DNA of 9,112 nt from a bacterium (GCA_030647845.1 JAUSIO010000068.1:1-9112), one strand, 5' to 3'; counted from the stretch's first letter, positions 1 through 4,988 are shown. Translations and numbers: made by a program. The notes: a model not told the origin generated them from the letters alone.

Positions 1-299
1 TTTTCTATTTCTTTAGAAATATCGGCTGGCATCGGCGCGGCCAAAATCAGTGCCTGTATTTTCTCCGAAGCGTGCTCGACCGTGTGCATCTCTTTGTGGT
101 CAACACCGTGGAGAATGGCATCTATCTCTTGCAACAAATCCGTCTCTTGCAAAAACCGCTCAAACGCCCCGGCAACAATAACAAACCCCGGCGGCACCGG
201 TATGCCTGCTTGGGTCATCTCGCCCAATGACGCGCCCTTGCCACCGGCTACGGCGGCGTCATTTTTACCCAATTTGCTAAAACCCGTAATTAGTTGCAT
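1..299 (-). CDS. PEP synthase / pyruvate phosphate dikinase family, N-terminal part (partial, runs off left edge)
   Basis: The 99 visible residues start MQLITGFSKLGKNDAAVAGG and continue with GGKGASLGEM (residues 19-28) and GIPVPPGFVI. This is the ATP-grasp N-terminus typical of phosphoenolpyruvate synthase and pyruvate phosphate dikinase; K21 is the expected nucleotide-contacting lysine. These cytosolic enzymes interconvert pyruvate and PEP with ATP through a phosphohistidine intermediate. The swivelling phosphohistidine and PEP-binding domains would lie beyond the left edge, so the two enzymes cannot be told apart here. I chose ATG 297-299 because family similarity begins within a few residues of it. 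No Shine-Dalgarno is visible. A possible extended -10 (TGGCATACT in gene sense, hexamer at 310-315) sits 10 bases upstream and would give a very short leader. The gene is divergent from the histidine phosphatase, 71 bases away. Confidence 0.85.
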   Translation of the reverse strand, partial: MQLITGFSKLGKNDAAVAGGKGASLGEMTQAGIPVPPGFVIVAGAFERFLQETDLLQEIDAILHGVDHKEMHTVEHASEKIQALILAAPMPADISKEIE

Positions 300-339
300 A
301 TATGTGGGAAGTATGCCATAGTTGCGATGGAATTGAAAC

Positions 340-363
340 TGCCCTACGGGGCAAACATAGGAG
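340..363 (+). promoter_or_regulatory. 5' leader hairpin and Shine-Dalgarno of the histidine phosphatase gene
   Basis: TGCCC (340-344) and GGGCA (349-353) pair perfectly around a TACG loop. This is a C(UACG)G stem of the stable UNCG tetraloop type in RNA. AGGAG (359-363) follows and lies 7 bases before ATG 371. It is one of the few clear Shine-Dalgarno sequences in the window and it decides the start of the downstream gene. The hairpin ends 5 bases before the SD, so it could affect ribosome access; that role is inference. Confidence 0.5.
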
Positions 364-370
364 CCGTTCG

Positions 371-937
371 ATGCAGTTATTAGCGTTGCGCCACGCCCGC
401 GCACTGGCGGGTCCCGACGATATTTTGCGCCCCCTTGGCGCTTTGGGTGTCGAGCAAGCCCGCAAGCGCCGCCAAACGCTGGGAGCGCCTACCTTCGACA
501 TCATTGCCGCCTCGCCAGCCGTCCGCACGGTCTCCACGGCCGCACTGGTTTCAGAAACGTTAGAGTCGAGTGTCATCAAGTTTGACGCGCTCTACTCCGA
601 CACCACCTCCGAGCAGGGCAAAGTTCTCGATGCTCTTTTCGAGAAGTTGCTCTACGCTCCGTGCTCTGCCTATTACGCCCAGCAAGGCGGCGAGGTGGTT
701 CGCGAACATGGTATCGCGGCATGGGCTGTGGTATACAATCTGTTGATCCATGTGCATATCCGGTCAATGCTGGTGGTCGGGCATGCAGTGCTGATTCAAG
801 CGATGGGCCAAGCCATATGCGCTGGCAAAACCGAAATGGTCGAGCGGCTTGGCGAGCTTAACCTCGGCGAGTGCGAGGGTTATGAGCTAACGCTCAACGA
901 TGACACTGAGGTCACCGAGCTCAAAATCATCCGGTAA
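371..937 (+). CDS. Histidine phosphatase family protein (phosphoglycerate mutase/SixA-like)
   Basis: The product has 188 residues. R7-H8 in LLALRHARALAG is the family's phospho-accepting RH motif. SPAVRTVSTA (residues 48-57) supplies the second phosphate-binding arginine, R52. H138 in MLVVGHAVLIQAM is the second catalytic histidine. The short core and lack of a large insertion point to the SixA/general phosphatase side of branch 1 rather than to a glycolytic mutase, but the substrate cannot be read from sequence. The reading frame is open back to 302, but ATG 371 is preferred because AGGAG lies 7 bases upstream and family similarity begins at its third residue. The product is probably cytosolic, with no signal peptide or membrane segment. 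An intrinsic terminator follows 21 bases after the stop. SixA-type enzymes can dephosphorylate phosphorelay proteins, but a link to the kinase system in this window is speculation. Confidence 0.85.
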   Translation: MQLLALRHARALAGPDDILRPLGALGVEQARKRRQTLGAPTFDIIAASPAVRTVSTAALVSETLESSVIKFDALYSDTTSEQGKVLDALFEKLLYAPCSAYYAQQGGEVVREHGIAAWAVVYNLLIHVHIRSMLVVGHAVLIQAMGQAICAGKTEMVERLGELNLGECEGYELTLNDDTEVTELKIIR

Positions 938-958
938 TATATCCCCAAACCTAGCAAT

Positions 959-988
959 GTCCCGTCTGAAATATGGTGGGACTTTTTT
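959..988 (+). terminator. Intrinsic terminator of the histidine phosphatase gene
   Basis: GTCCCGTC (959-966) pairs with GGTGGGAC (975-982), giving eight pairs including two G-T wobbles around an 8-base loop. It is followed directly by TTTTTT (983-988). Position, 21 bases after the stop, and U-tract orientation fit termination of the plus-strand gene. Confidence 0.75.
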
Positions 989-1018
989 ATCCTATGATCA
1001 CAAATCGATTTTACTCGT

Positions 1019-1073
1019 CAGCAAAATTGTTCGCGACCCCGGCTCGCGGTTTTGCAAGTGCAAAACATCGCTG
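1019..1073. repeat. Compact inverted-repeat cluster with mutually exclusive pairings
   Basis: CGCGA (1032-1036) pairs with TCGCG (1044-1048), and GCAAAA (1021-1026) pairs with TTTTGC (1050-1055) outside it. The same TTTTGC can instead pair with a second GCAAAA just downstream, as part of GTTTTGCA (1049-1056) / TGCAAAAC (1059-1066). CAGC (1019-1022) and GCTG (1070-1073) enclose the set. The element is non-coding. Two alternative folds are visible, but no known RNA family is recognised. Confidence 0.5.
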
Positions 1074-1078
1074 CGCCC

Positions 1079-1130
1079 GGCACAAAAGCAGAAAATTCCG
1101 CGCAAGCGGAACATTTCTATCTTTTGTGCC
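1079..1130. repeat. Large 52-base imperfect palindrome (20 bp stem) with a GCAA loop
   Basis: Three stacked stems are visible. GGCACAAAAG (1079-1088) pairs with CTTTTGTGCC (1121-1130), GAAA pairs with TTTC inside it, and TTCCGC pairs with GCGGAA around GCAA. Only small internal loops separate them. Read on the plus strand the loop is a GNRA tetraloop. No U-tract follows on either strand, so it is not an ordinary terminator. It could be a structured RNA or a REP-like palindromic repeat. Confidence 0.7.
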
Positions 1131-1198
1131 CCCGGCAGGAATTGCACCCACATCTACCCCGAAGGGCAGGGCTGTTCTATCTGTTGAATCCCGACGCT
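1127..1198 (-). pseudogene. Degenerate tRNA-like sequence (CCU at the anticodon position)
   Basis: Placed beside the intact tRNA-Arg (1245-1316), this stretch aligns without gaps across the acceptor 3' side, T arm, variable loop, anticodon arm and D arm. I count about 39 of 65 matching positions by eye. On the minus strand a T stem GTGGG/CCTGC encloses TGCAATT, an anticodon stem GCCCT/GGGGT encloses GCCCTTC, and a D arm has loop AACAGATA, close to AATGGATA of the real tRNA. The acceptor stem does not pair, T55 is G and U33 is C, so it should not be a functional tRNA. It may be a decayed tRNA, a tRNA-derived repeat, or coincidental resemblance. Its end overlaps the large palindrome. Confidence 0.4.
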
Positions 1199-1228
1199 TC
1201 GGTCGGAAGGCCGACTAACACGTCGGCC
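1191..1228. repeat. Pair of adjacent GC-rich hairpins (CCGAC/GTCGG family)
   Basis: CCGAC (1191-1195) pairs with GTCGG (1202-1206) around GCTTCG. GGCCGAC (1209-1215) pairs with GTCGGCC (1222-1228) around TAACAC. The two share the CCGAC/GTCGG core, so arms can also pair across hairpins. They lie between tRNA-Arg and the tRNA-like sequence. Together with the elements at 1019-1130 they account for most of the gene-free stretch 989-1244; I see no credible protein gene there. A REP/BIME-like nature is inference. Confidence 0.55.
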
Positions 1229-1244
1229 CTACGATTTCCTCTAG

Positions 1245-1316
1245 TGCCTCCACTAGGAGTCGAACCTAGATCTCTTCCTTAGGACGGAATTGCTCTATCC
1301 ATTGAGCTATAGAGGC
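1245..1316 (-). tRNA. tRNA-Arg (anticodon CCU)
   Basis: On the minus strand the acceptor GCCTCTA pairs with TGGAGGC, the D arm is GCTC-AATGGATA-GAGC, and the anticodon arm is ATTCC-GTCCTAA-GGAAG. The T arm is CTAGG-TTCGACT-CCTAG and the discriminator is A. The anticodon CCU reads AGG (Arg). No CCA is encoded. Two oddities are visible: position 32 is G instead of a pyrimidine, and the 27-43 pair is an A-G mismatch. The gene lies 29 bases downstream of the glutaredoxin gene on the same strand and may be cotranscribed with it. Confidence 0.9.
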
Positions 1317-1330
1317 ATGCAAGTCTGGCA

Positions 1331-1346
1331 GGTATCCATTGATACC
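1331..1346. other. Hairpin between glutaredoxin stop and tRNA-Arg
   Basis: GGTATC (1331-1336) and GATACC (1341-1346) pair perfectly around a 4-base loop. The element touches the glutaredoxin stop codon and lies 14 bases before the tRNA. It has no U-tract, so a processing or 3'-end-protecting role in a glutaredoxin/tRNA cotranscript is more likely than termination. Confidence 0.4.
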
Positions 1347-1588
1347 TATTCCTCAATACCCAACTTGGCGGCGAGCTTGGCACGGTCGAAGCCGACCATG
1401 ACATCGCCGCTCACGACGATGGTCGGCACGCCGAGCTGGCCAGTGAGCTTTATCATCTCCTCGCGCCTCGCCGCGTCTTGCGCCACGTTATAGTCGGTGT
1501 ACGCGACATTTTTTTCTGCAAAAAAATCTTTTGCCATTTTGCAAAAATGGCAGGTCGGCGTGCTGTAAATGGTAACCGTAGCTTGCAT
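1346..1588 (-). CDS. Glutaredoxin/NrdH-like thiol-disulfide oxidoreductase
   Basis: The 80-residue product shows a complete small thioredoxin fold. It has beta strand VTIYSTPT, the redox motif C13-H-F-C16, helix KMAKDFFAEKN, the cis-proline segment GVPTIVV (P55), and a C-terminal GFDR-like segment (residues 66-69) before the last helix. The length matches short glutaredoxins and NrdH redoxins. It probably reduces protein disulfides in the cytosol; NrdH proteins serve ribonucleotide reductase, but the partner here is unknown. The start is fixed because the fold begins within five residues. No Shine-Dalgarno is present. A promoter lies so close upstream that the mRNA is probably leaderless. It is followed on the same strand by tRNA-Arg. 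Confidence 0.9.
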   Translation of the reverse strand: MQATVTIYSTPTCHFCKMAKDFFAEKNVAYTDYNVAQDAARREEMIKLTGQLGVPTIVVSGDVMVGFDRAKLAAKLGIEE

Positions 1589-1595
1589 GGGCTAT

Positions 1596-1624
1596 AGTAT
1601 ATCTGTTTTTTATAGACACGCCAA
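1596..1624 (-). promoter_or_regulatory. Promoter of the glutaredoxin gene (probably leaderless mRNA)
   Basis: In gene sense TTGGCG (1619-1624) and TATACT (1596-1601) are separated by exactly 17 bases, matching the sigma-70 consensus at 4/6 and 5/6 positions. Seven bases separate the -10 from the ATG, so transcription should start at or within a base or two of the start codon. No ribosome binding site is present. Confidence 0.6.
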
Positions 1625-1633
1625 CCAGCCGTC

Positions 1634-1665
1634 GCTTGGAGCGGGCCTGCCCGCCTAAGCCAAGC
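1634..1665. repeat. GC-rich hairpin between glutaredoxin promoter and tRNA-Gly
   Basis: GCTTGG (1634-1639) pairs with CCAAGC (1660-1665). Inside it GCGGGC (1641-1646) pairs with GCCCGC (1649-1654). The element lies in the divergent space between glutaredoxin (minus) and tRNA-Gly (plus) and lacks a U-tract. It resembles in style the palindromes at 1191-1228 but does not share their sequence. Its function is unknown. Confidence 0.5.
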
Positions 1666-1678
1666 TGTGTTGACCTCG

Positions 1679-1749
1679 GCGGGATTAGTTCAGTGGTAGA
1701 ACGACTGCTTCCCAAGCAGTAGGCGCGAGTTCGATTCTCGCATCCCGCA
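1679..1749 (+). tRNA. tRNA-Gly (anticodon CCC)
   Basis: The acceptor GCGGGAT pairs with ATCCCGC. The D arm is GTTC-AGTGGTA-GAAC, the anticodon arm is ACTGC-TTCCCAA-GCAGT, and the T arm is GCGAG-TTCGATT-CTCGC. The discriminator is A. All stems are fully paired. The anticodon CCC reads GGG (Gly). CCA is not encoded. Confidence 0.95.
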
Positions 1750-1781
1750 CAACGACAAGCTCAGTGCAAGTCGAGCACAAC

Positions 1782-1820
1782 AAAAACCGCCATGCTTAAA
1801 GTTAAAGCGGGGCGGTTTTG
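1782..1820. terminator. Bidirectional terminator between tRNA-Gly and the ice-binding protein gene
   Basis: AAAACCGCC (1783-1791) pairs with GGCGGTTTT (1811-1819), and GCTT pairs with AAGC inside, giving about 13 pairs. T-rich sequence follows on both strands: the plus strand ends in TTTTG, and the minus strand continues with TTTTTGTTG. It lies between a plus-strand tRNA and a convergent minus-strand gene, whose stop is about 20 bases away. Confidence 0.75.
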
Positions 1821-1840
1821 TGCCTTATATTTTTATCCTA

Positions 1841-3166
1841 TTAGTACTGCCCACTCATATACGCCCGAGTTATGGGCCCAAAGTTCCCCAACGCTGGGCT
1901 GATACCTACGCTGGCTTGGAACTCTGCCAGTGCGGCGCGCGTAAGAGAACCGAAGTAGGATGTTGCACCAACGTTGGCGAGTGCCACGGCGGCTGATCCT
2001 TTGTTTTGAGAAATGAGGAACTGTTGGAGAGTCGTAACATCACCGCCACGGCTCGTTTGTCTAAGGTCGACTGCTATCGCCCGAACTTGTTGGCCAAACG
2101 CAGAAGCCGGAACGGAGGGCTGCACTCCAACTGCAGCAGAAACGGTCGCGTTTGATACAGAGTTTCCCTGTGCATCAACAAACGAGCCGTTAGAGCGTAT
2201 GTACACCACCTGCCCATTTCCAAGAGTCACCGCCTGACCTTGAGAAGTGGTTTGTGTTGAGGCGGACGTTGCAGGCACTGCAGGGGTTGCAGGGACCGCT
2301 GACGTAGCAGGGACTGCTGGTACTGTCGGTGTGCTTGTCCCCGATGTCGGTACGGCCGGCGTTGCAGGCACGGCTGGAGTGGCTGGCGTTGCAGGGACTG
2401 CAGGAGTGGCTGAAGTAGAGACTACGGGCATAGTGACTGCGTTCGAGTCCAAGGTAACTGCGGTTTGCGCCAGTGCGTGACCGTTTAGCGTTGCGCCAGT
2501 GTTTAAGACAATCGCTGTTTGGTCGAGTATGTTTCCGTTAAAGACAGCGGTTGTGCCGATGGTCGTCTGCCCCGCAACCACCCAAAAGATATTGCTCGCT
2601 TGCGCCCCGCCAGCGAGCACAACGTGCACACCCGAGCTGACAGTGAGCGTTTGTGCTATCTGGAAGATCCACACATCATTCGCGCCGCCCGAAAGGGTCA
2701 CGTCGGTTGGTATCGTGACACCGGTGCCCCACTTGTACACACCAGGGGCAAGAGTCAGCCCGCCGATATTGCCGGCACCGAGCTCGGTGACGTCTGCTGC
2801 CCGCCCAGCAGCGTCGGTGTATGCCGTCTGCATGTCGCCTACCGCCGTAGTTAGGTTAGCGGGGGTTGGGTTGGCGTAGCCTGGTGCGTACACCTTTCCA
2901 CTAACTAACGCCGAGGTAGAAAAAGCGCCTGCCGCAGGGAGTGTTAAGGCAAACCCGGTGATATAGGTCGCGGCAGCGGGGCTCACCCCGATGTCACCCG
3001 TGACCATCGTTGAGCCCGTAGTTGATATCCCTGTTTTTGCCAAAATCTCAAAAGCACCCGCAGAACCAAGGTTGACCGCCGATGGGCTGGCCGCGAGCGC
3101 GACCATAGGACCCACGAGACCAAGCGCCAAAACAGCTGCAACGATTCCTGTGTTATATATTTTCAT
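1841..3166 (-). CDS. Secreted DUF3494 ice-binding-like protein with VPATPA linker and peptidoglycan-binding-like C-terminus
   Basis: The product has 441 residues. A signal peptide (hydrophobic residues 7-24, cleavage near ALA-A 24-26) is followed by an ice-binding-like (DUF3494) beta-solenoid domain at about 30-248. Its hallmarks include SAGAFEILAKTGIS near the start, APGVYKW at 140-146, and NIFWVVAGQTTIG and GNILDQTAIVLNTGATLNG (192-229). Residues 249-305 are a VPATPA-type Pro/Ala/Thr linker. Residues about 358-441 match the peptidoglycan-binding fold, with TSRGGDVTTLQQFLISQ, SYFGSLTRAALAEFQ and GNFGPITRAYM. The protein is thus secreted and probably held at the cell wall. DUF3494 proteins of cold-adapted organisms bind ice; in bacteria with no cold link the fold is thought to serve adhesion or other binding, so ice activity is not proven. 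The gene is last in a same-strand run of envelope genes. ATG has no Shine-Dalgarno. Confidence 0.9.
   Translation of the reverse strand: MKIYNTGIVAAVLALGLVGPMVALAASPSAVNLGSAGAFEILAKTGISTTGSTMVTGDIGVSPAAATYITGFALTLPAAGAFSTSALVSGKVYAPGYANPTPANLTTAVGDMQTAYTDAAGRAADVTELGAGNIGGLTLAPGVYKWGTGVTIPTDVTLSGGANDVWIFQIAQTLTVSSGVHVVLAGGAQASNIFWVVAGQTTIGTTAVFNGNILDQTAIVLNTGATLNGHALAQTAVTLDSNAVTMPVVSTSATPAVPATPATPAVPATPAVPTSGTSTPTVPAVPATSAVPATPAVPATSASTQTTSQGQAVTLGNGQVVYIRSNGSFVDAQGNSVSNATVSAAVGVQPSVPASAFGQQVRAIAVDLRQTSRGGDVTTLQQFLISQNKGSAAVALANVGATSYFGSLTRAALAEFQASVGISPALGNFGPITRAYMSGQY
2252..2422 (-). repeat. Coding tandem repeat: Pro/Ala/Thr linker (VPATPA)
   Basis: Codons for residues 249-305 of the ice-binding-like protein encode imperfect tandem copies of VPATPA/VPATSA, interrupted by a Ser/Thr-rich stretch. 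The DNA shows matching repeats of a GTTGCAGG-CACTGC type on the plus strand. Such linkers form extended stalks, and copy number may vary between strains. Confidence 0.8.
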
Positions 3167-3212
3167 ATACTATTTTTAAATGATTAACGGGAAACCAACA
3201 CCTCTTGCTTTT

Positions 3213-3227
3213 AGGATACCATATCCT
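3213..3227. promoter_or_regulatory. Palindrome upstream of the ice-binding protein gene (possible operator)
   Basis: AGGATA (3213-3218) and TATCCT (3222-3227) form a perfect inverted repeat with a 3-base spacer, 46 bases before ATG 3166 in the short gap between two minus-strand genes. A dyad of this size fits a dimeric repressor site. In gene sense TGGTATCCT could also be an extended -10, but I find no convincing -35. Confidence 0.35.
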
Positions 3228-3245
3228 TGACAACTGCCAAGGTTT

Positions 3246-4355
3246 TTACTTTGTCTTAAACGATGCGCTTCCTCCTTTTGTGATACCGAGGTTGTTTTGA
3301 GCTACGATGCGGAAGTAGTAAGTGGTCTTTGTTTTAAGATTTGTAATCGCCGTGTCAATAGGTACCACCACCGTGCCTGCTCCGGCGGATACGTGGCTGG
3401 TAGTACGAAGTAGTGCCAAACCAAACAGCGAGTCAGTGCCATACTCAAACCAGTACTTCGTATCAGCCCCGTTAGGGACAACCGTCCCGTGTAGTGTTGC
3501 CCCCGAGGAAGTCAGCTTGTCTGCACTGCCGGTTGTGACAGAGGGAGTGGCGGGAGCCACTGTAGCAGGCCCTGTAGTTTTAAACGTGAGGATAGTGCCA
3601 TTCCTGGTGCCAAATTGGTTTTGAGCATCAATACGGAAGTAATAGGTGGTGGTGGGGTCAAGACCAAGAAGTACGGCGCTGGCTGGCAGAGTAGCAGTAC
3701 CATTTCCTACTGATTGGAGCGTAGTGACTGCACCCAGGTTTGTTGTTTTGCCATACTCAAACCAGTAGGTCGTCGATGCCCGGTTTGGGAGCACTTCTCC
3801 GTTTACCGTTGCGGTTGTTCTAGTTATCCCGTTTGCCGCCGATGTTTGTATGGTCGGGGCACTGCCAACGGGTGGCGGCGTGCCCACGGTGGTGTGGAAT
3901 GTGTACTGCAGGCCTGTAGCGGTTCCATATTGATTTTGAGCAACAAGGCGGAAGTAGTAGCTCGTATCTTTGGCCAGCCCCAAGATATAGCCCGGTGCAG
4001 GAATGCTTGCATAGCCCGAACCTATGCTTTGATTTTCTGTCTTATTTCCCAGATTCCCCGTCGTGCCATATTCGTACCAGTAGCTTGCGAAGGCGCCGTT
4101 CGGAGTCACTGTGCCCACTACCACGGCGGTAGTGTCAGAGTACACAACGGTAGCATTGGTAACCGCGGCAGGTGCTCCCGGCGTTTGTGTTGGACTAGAG
4201 GAAGTGGTTTGTCCCGTAGTTCCAGTATTGGTCACGTCGGTAGTCGACGGCGTTTGTGTCGAAAACGGGTTTACAGCTCCCATGCTGTAAAAAATTATTC
4301 CTCCTACTAGCACGACCGCTACCACTCCTCCGATAATCGCTGTAGTGTTATTCAT
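3246..4355 (-). CDS. Membrane-anchored surface protein with three fibronectin type III-like domains
   Basis: The product has 369 residues. A short N-terminus leads into one hydrophobic segment (residues 7-25), then a Ser/Thr/Gln-rich stalk (about 30-63). Three homologous beta-sandwich repeats follow at about 66-156, 167-261 and 270-369. Each carries the pattern (G)xVxPNGxxxxYWFEYGTT...LG, then TxYYFRxxAQNxxGxxxGxxxxFKT, as in FnIII-like domains. The last domain ends exactly at the C-terminus. The topology suggests an N-in, C-out anchor with domains outside the cell, suited to adhesion or scaffolding; no catalytic motif is visible. No Shine-Dalgarno precedes ATG 4353-4355. Upstream lies the best match to the direct-repeat box found before the hybrid kinase, which implies control by the two-component system. 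Confidence 0.8.
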   Translation of the reverse strand: MNNTTAIIGGVVAVVLVGGIIFYSMGAVNPFSTQTPSTTDVTNTGTTGQTTSSSPTQTPGAPAAVTNATVVYSDTTAVVVGTVTPNGAFASYWYEYGTTGNLGNKTENQSIGSGYASIPAPGYILGLAKDTSYYFRLVAQNQYGTATGLQYTFHTTVGTPPPVGSAPTIQTSAANGITRTTATVNGEVLPNRASTTYWFEYGKTTNLGAVTTLQSVGNGTATLPASAVLLGLDPTTTYYFRIDAQNQFGTRNGTILTFKTTGPATVAPATPSVTTGSADKLTSSGATLHGTVVPNGADTKYWFEYGTDSLFGLALLRTTSHVSAGAGTVVVPIDTAITNLKTKTTYYFRIVAQNNLGITKGGSASFKTK

Positions 4356-4397
4356 GAATATGTATCTAATATTAAAAACTACTGTTAATTTAAAAAC

Positions 4398-4435
4398 ACT
4401 TTACTGGAGGGTACATGAAGAAAGCGTGAGGAAAC
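4398..4435 (-). promoter_or_regulatory. Response-regulator-type direct-repeat box and -10 upstream of the FnIII-like gene
   Basis: On the plus strand CATGAA (4414-4419) and CGTGAG (4425-4430) lie 11 bases apart. The segment 4414-4435 matches the box before the hybrid kinase (8864-8885) at 19 of 22 positions. In gene sense the promoter-proximal TTCATG is followed after 10 bases by TAAAGT (4398-4403), a -10-like hexamer. The predicted leader is about 35 bases. The arrangement fits an OmpR/PhoB-type activator box that replaces the -35. Confidence 0.6.
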
Positions 4436-4454
4436 AATGCCTTTCATGAAGCTA

Positions 4455-4982
4455 TTAGTTTTTGCGTATGCTCTGGGCGTCTATGGTTGGCTCTGTGGCA
4501 TTACTGTTGATAGTACCAGTGATGATGATGCGGTCGCCTACCGCCAGGTCCGCGAGGGCAATCTTTTTGCCATCATGCTGTGCAACGCTCGTTAGGTAAG
4601 ACGATTGTATCCTCCAAGGAAAGGTGGCCGACCCCCACGTAACGCTTGCCACAACAGCGCCACCGGACACGGCGGTGACAACCGCGCCTTTTATATAAAT
4701 ACTCCCGTTGTTTGCGACGTGCATCTCAAGCACCTGGGAGGGGCTTAGCGTGCCGGACACAGGAGTTGCATACGCTTGGGCCGACCCCGCTTTGTAGAGC
4801 GACTCAAATATGGAAGAGTCATTTTGAGACGGGTGTTGAAGACTCCCCACAAACGCCGACACGCCAAACGCAAAGACAACTCCTGCACCCACAATAAGCG
4901 CCACAACCCACAGCGTGTTGGGAATAGAGAGCAAGAAAAGAGGCGCGCGTGCAACAAACCTCCGCTTGATAACTAGTGCCAT
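4455..4982 (-). CDS. Single-pass membrane protein with a DUF5666-like C-terminal domain
   Basis: The 175-residue product has a basic N-terminus (KRRFVARAP), one hydrophobic segment at about 23-46, and an extracytoplasmic beta-rich part. The end, LADLAVGDRIIITGTINSNATEPTIDAQSIR (split here as LADLAVGD at 144-151 and the following strand pair), resembles the short OB-like strand pattern of DUF5666, where a VGD turn precedes a VTGT strand. Function is unknown; such domains are common in small exported proteins of Parcubacteria. The start at 4980-4982 places a -10-like TAGAGT only six bases upstream, so the mRNA may be leaderless. It is the second gene in the run of envelope genes and has a weaker copy of the direct-repeat box in its promoter. 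Confidence 0.65.
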   Translation of the reverse strand: MALVIKRRFVARAPLFLLSIPNTLWVVALIVGAGVVFAFGVSAFVGSLQHPSQNDSSIFESLYKAGSAQAYATPVSGTLSPSQVLEMHVANNGSIYIKGAVVTAVSGGAVVASVTWGSATFPWRIQSSYLTSVAQHDGKKIALADLAVGDRIIITGTINSNATEPTIDAQSIRKN

Positions 4983-4988
4983 AGCGCC

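Noticed and set aside
1052..1282. Open plus-strand reading frames through 900-1282, including one of 76 codons
   Set aside because: They run across the hairpin cluster and antisense to the tRNA-Arg. The ending VPPLGVEPRSLP is the usual translation of an antisense tRNA T arm. No RBS or protein family fits.
938..1316. tRNA-adjacent hairpin region as an integrated mobile element with att sites
   Set aside because: I see no integrase, no direct repeat of the tRNA 3' end and no cargo gene. The tRNA-like sequence is too diverged to be an att duplication.
2252..2422. Short tandem repeats considered as a CRISPR array
   Set aside because: The repeats are contiguous, imperfect, in frame and encode a Pro/Ala/Thr linker. 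There are no unique spacers of constant length and no cas genes nearby.
2499..2879. Long plus-strand open frames (126, 111 and 77 codons) opposite the ice-binding protein gene
   Set aside because: They mirror the biased codon use and VPATPA repeats of the real minus-strand gene. They lack recognisable domains or initiation signals.
3225..3247. CCTTG/CAAGG hairpin followed by TTTTT on the plus strand
   Set aside because: It looks like a weak terminator, but no plus-strand gene precedes it. In the minus direction the U-tract is missing. The stem has only five pairs, so I did not annotate it.
3714..4310. Plus-strand open frame of 198 codons opposite the FnIII-like gene
   Set aside because: The minus-strand frame shows three clear homologous domains. 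The plus frame is Cys/Arg-rich with no domain pattern and starts within the other gene.
4441..4451. Additional CATGAA-like site (TTTCATGAAG)
   Set aside because: It lies 20 bases from the nearest half-site of the FnIII box, outside the 11-base period, and lacks a partner.
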